64,000 nt of DNA. Source: Collybia mongolica (taxonomy: Eukaryota > Basidiomycota > Agaricomycetes > Agaricales > Clitocybaceae). The notes beneath the pieces are model-generated. The model saw nothing but the letters and a program-made list of their open reading frames with translations. It searched no databases and was not told where the DNA came from. Position numbers and translations under genes: made by a program. Every line of letters begins with the position of its first letter. Position 1 is the stretch's first letter. The stretch covers positions 2,108,001-2,172,000 of the forward strand of contig JAAXNY010000013.1 in the NCBI GenBank assembly GCA_013420905.1. Reading direction: 5' to 3'. Shown here in pieces: positions 61,241 to 64,000 of this stretch.

Positions 61241-61621
61241 ATGTCCTCGAGATTGTCAACTGTTGGCGCGGCTTTGGACACGTGCGATGTCGAAGAGGAA
61301 TGTGTTCTGATAACAACATCCTGTGATGCGCTGGAGAAGATAGGCCAACTTCGCCTAAATATCGAAGAGTTAACTGAAGTAAACTGAACAATTAGCCCCA
61401 ACCGAGAACTTCTGATCACATACTTTATTTTCCAGGAAAACAATGATCTGAGAAGACGTCTGCAGGAGAAGCAGAACGTCCTTGACCTTGCAGAGTTTAT
61501 TCTAAGGCGTCTTCAGGCTGAGCTCGACGCCAGGAAACGCGAAGGTAAGCACAGAATCCTTTTCTATCTTGATTAGTGATTGATCAACATAAATTTACAA
61601 GAACTCCGGAAAAAGTTTTGA
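61241..61621 (+). CDS. Small coiled-coil protein (88 aa), copy 2
   Basis: Exons 61241-61378, 61436-61544 and 61602-61621, encoding the same 88-residue coiled-coil protein as 43080-43460 with one silent difference. It is divergent from FKBP copy 2 over the same 300-bp promoter and is followed by repeat element F. Confidence 0.7.
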
Positions 61622-61840
61622 ATACCGTTGTATAATCGATCGAAGGCCATCATTATTCCTTCTCTTATTTTATCTTTTCCTGGGCTTACCAGTCCAATCG
61701 TCCTATCGCGTGAGAGAGACTCGATATTTCTACCATTTGAGAGCATCGGTCAGTTTTTCATGCGCCGTTTATCCTAAGAAGGGCGGGGCGCTGGCTCCGC
61801 TGCGCGTGACGCCGTTCACATTCCGCATCACCCTATGAGT

Positions 61841-63021
61841 ACGTCACAGGATCGTCCTGCGACGTGCGCGAGATGACTGAGGTGGACCAGGAGAAAATAT
61901 GCCAGTGCGTCCGGGGAGCTTCCAGGAACCTGCGTAAGACCACCGATTAAGCGTACAAGCCGAAGCTGGGCGAATTGGTGTCGCTGAGGGCCAATAGCAC
62001 GAGTATATCACAGGATTTCTCAGCGTCGGGCGTGAGACCATCGATAAAAGTACGAGTGCGCCCCAGGATCTTCCAGCACCAGGCGCGAGATCACCGAGGC
62101 GGATGGGGGAAACGTATGGTACATCCCAGGATCGTCCAGCGACATGCGCGAGACCACCGAGATGGACTAAGGGAGAATGTGACAATGCGTCCAGGATCTT
62201 CCAGCGGCGAGCGCGAGATCACTGAGACGGTACACAGAGGTCGATGTTTTGTGTAAGTCCAGAGCAGGGTAGGCGGCAATTATTTGGGATGTGCTTGGGG
62301 AGGGGTGGGCCAGCGATAGTGATAGATAGTACATAGTGAGGTACTATGCAGGACATTCTGCGGTCCTGCTTGAAATGGTGATGGTCGTTGTGAGGACGAG
62401 GCTTCATAAGTCTTGTTGGGATTCGGACGATTTGTTTCGGGAATTCGAACGTACCAGTACGTGAGAGTTTCCGATCCGGAGTTGCCGCCATTAAAGGCGC
62501 TACTCAACAGGCCCAAGCGCTAGGGGACATGGCGTTCCAAGTCAAGTTTTCCTCAGGCTGTTGTCGGGATTCGGAGGCGTAGATCTTGGTCAGCATTTGA
62601 ATTCACGTGACGTCCGCGACTTGGTTCCTCAGTGACTCCAGGTCCTTCACATAGCGTCAGGCGCCGGCTCATTTTCAGAAACTCCAACCACCGTGATCTC
62701 GCGTTCGTCGCTGGGAGATCAGCCACGCTTTTACGCCCTTCTCTAATGACTCTGGCTCTATCTGGCTCGAAACATATTCTATAAGCTAGTGATCTCGCGC
62801 CCGTCGCTGGGAGATCAGCCACGCTTTTACGCCCTTCTCTAATGACTCTGGCTCTATCTGGCTCGAAACATATTCTATAAGCTAGTGATCTCGCGCCCGT
62901 CGCTGGCAGATCCTGGCACTTGCTCTCACAGTTCAGTCACAGTGGTATCGCGCTCGTCCAGCGGAAGATCCTAAAGTGCATTGTTACACATTTCCCTTTG
63001 ATCTCTGTCAGTGATCTCTTG
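61841..63021 (+). repeat. Foldback-like repeat element F
   Basis: Copy of element C inside the second segmental duplication: right-pointing array 61848-62220, core to about 62690, left-pointing array to about 63021. It carries a 96-bp tandem duplication whose period equals the spacing of two adjacent units. Confidence 0.7.
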
Positions 63022-63900
63022 TCTCTGGCGTATCTCACAATCTCGTTTTTATAACTGTGACAACATCCTAAGTTAGAGCCTGGTGGATGGTTTCGCAACT
63101 GATCAGAATGGATCTAAACGCCAAGTTCTAGATTCTGTACTTCTCTGCATAGTGCTGCCAGTGTCGAAGTTCACTACGCTAGCCACATCTGAACGCGCCT
63201 TTTCTATGCCAGAAATTCTGGGAATACGATGCATGCGACATTTTCCTGACGTCTAGACGTGGCGTCTGGCCGTCCTGATATTACCCTTCTCGACTAGGTA
63301 TCAGACCCTACACGACACGAAGCAGATAAATCAGATTTTTCAAGTTCACAGACTTGGAGTTGTCGGCGGTTCACCTCACCAGACTTGCACCTTGCAGCGA
63401 GCAAGGGGATCTTACAGAATCTTCGTTCGACCTTCGAGCGACGTTCCGTTGACTTCCCACATTCAATATTCGTCCTTTGCCTTATCTCCATGGTATATAT
63501 CTGGGGCAAATCAACCCCGAGGTCAAATCATCGTCCACCATCGCTCAGCTCCAGTCTCTCGTTAGATAGAGAAGCGTCATTCATTTAGCCTTTTCTTCGG
63601 AGTCGAAACGATTTTTCTGGTTATATGGGAGCAGCTCAGTCAAGCAAAATGCTACAGTTGTTCCCGGGATAAGTGGCGGAACAGAGATGTCTCGGGACAA
63701 ATGTTGTCAAGTCATCCGATGGCAGTTTCTTGCAAATATTATACAATCTGAAACTCTTGGAAACAACTCTAAGGCGCTAACACACTTCACGTGGGTAGAG
63801 CCTCTTGGCTTGATTGAACACTCGGGTAACTATTGAATTCCTTTTCATCATCATAGTGTACATAAATATTGCGACGGATCCACTTCCATATTATCAATCC
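63022..63900. other. Non-coding; weak transposase-like trace
   Basis: Near 63152-63250 one frame reads LPVSKFTTLATSERAFSM, which recalls the hAT dimerisation motif (xSERxFS), but stops follow and nothing extends it. No other feature is supported. Confidence 0.25.
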
Positions 63901-64000
63901 ATGAGTTCATCTACTTCTTCCTCCGAACTTGAGTTTGCAATCGCCATTTCCTCTGATTCACGGTGTGCAATGAGGCCACGTAACATCCATGTGACGTCTT
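63901..64000 (+). CDS. Possible gene start, cut by window end
   Basis: ATG 63901 opens a Ser-rich frame (MSSSTSSSELEFAIAISSDS) that is still open at the window edge. Too short to name. Confidence 0.3.
   Translation, partial: MSSSTSSSELEFAIAISSDSRCAMRPRNIHVTS

Larger units (their letters stand above)
59425..63021. repeat. Segmental duplication, copy 2
   Basis: Direct copy of 41264-44764. Differences seen include a silent change in the coiled-coil gene, single changes in the repeat units, a one-base deletion in the core, and an extra 96-bp tandem duplication near 62720-62816. Confidence 0.95.

Noticed and set aside
63152..63250. hAT transposase dimerisation motif (LATSERAFS).
   Set aside because: Only a short match, no flanking domain and no terminal repeats; kept only as a note.

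Overview
This window looks like nuclear DNA from a filamentous basidiomycete, most likely an Agaricomycete. Genes on both strands are split by many short introns of about 50-65 nt with GT(A/G)NGT donors and CAG/TAG acceptors. The protein families are fungal (DHA1-type MFS exporter, Ndc1-type nucleoporin, arylamine N-acetyltransferase, Old Yellow Enzyme, nucleolar-type FKBP), and there is a Ty3 chromodomain retrotransposon and a Tc1 element. No tRNA, rRNA or CRISPR array was seen.

Layout. 1-2932: two tandem RING/coiled-coil genes, the first cut by the window edge; both carry a probable 4-nt microexon. 3154-5377: MFS exporter. 5378-8990: mostly non-coding, two weak gene candidates. 8997-11027: proline-rich protein with four copies of a VYPPGHVKEGQP motif. 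11028-22551: a transposon nest. It holds a 195-bp pogo-like MITE and a complete 8.5-kb Ty3/gypsy chromodomain element with 474-bp LTRs and a 5-bp target duplication. That element carries seven in-frame stops, all TGA, and an apparently intact 1608-bp Tc1 element has inserted into its gag. 22552-30561: an ordinary housekeeping block (NDC1, NAT, OYE, a membrane-anchored modin-like protein).

31.8-64 kb is a segmentally duplicated accessory region. It is dominated by a dispersed family of roughly 60-bp units built on GATCT-N16-AGATC, set in arrays. In most instances the left array points right, a core of about 400 bp follows in either orientation, and the right array points left. This is the architecture of foldback-type elements. 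The arrays lie next to duplicated genes: a 3.5-kb block with an FKBP gene and a divergent small coiled-coil gene occurs twice (41264-44764 and 59425-63021) at near identity, and a pair of fungal helical-bundle proteins with N-terminal hydrophobic segments (37031-38228 and 57204-58389) sits beside arrays. The second member lies between 708-bp inverted arms.

Between the arrays lie single-copy genes, including a long gene with an RS-rich C-terminus (48795-53340), a short relative of its C-terminus (39754-40566), and several poorly resolved genes. The main biological story is transposon ecology: CpG-type decay of the Ty3 element, a later Tc1 insertion, and a foldback-like repeat family that appears to have driven inversion, duplication and unequal exchange around small gene families.
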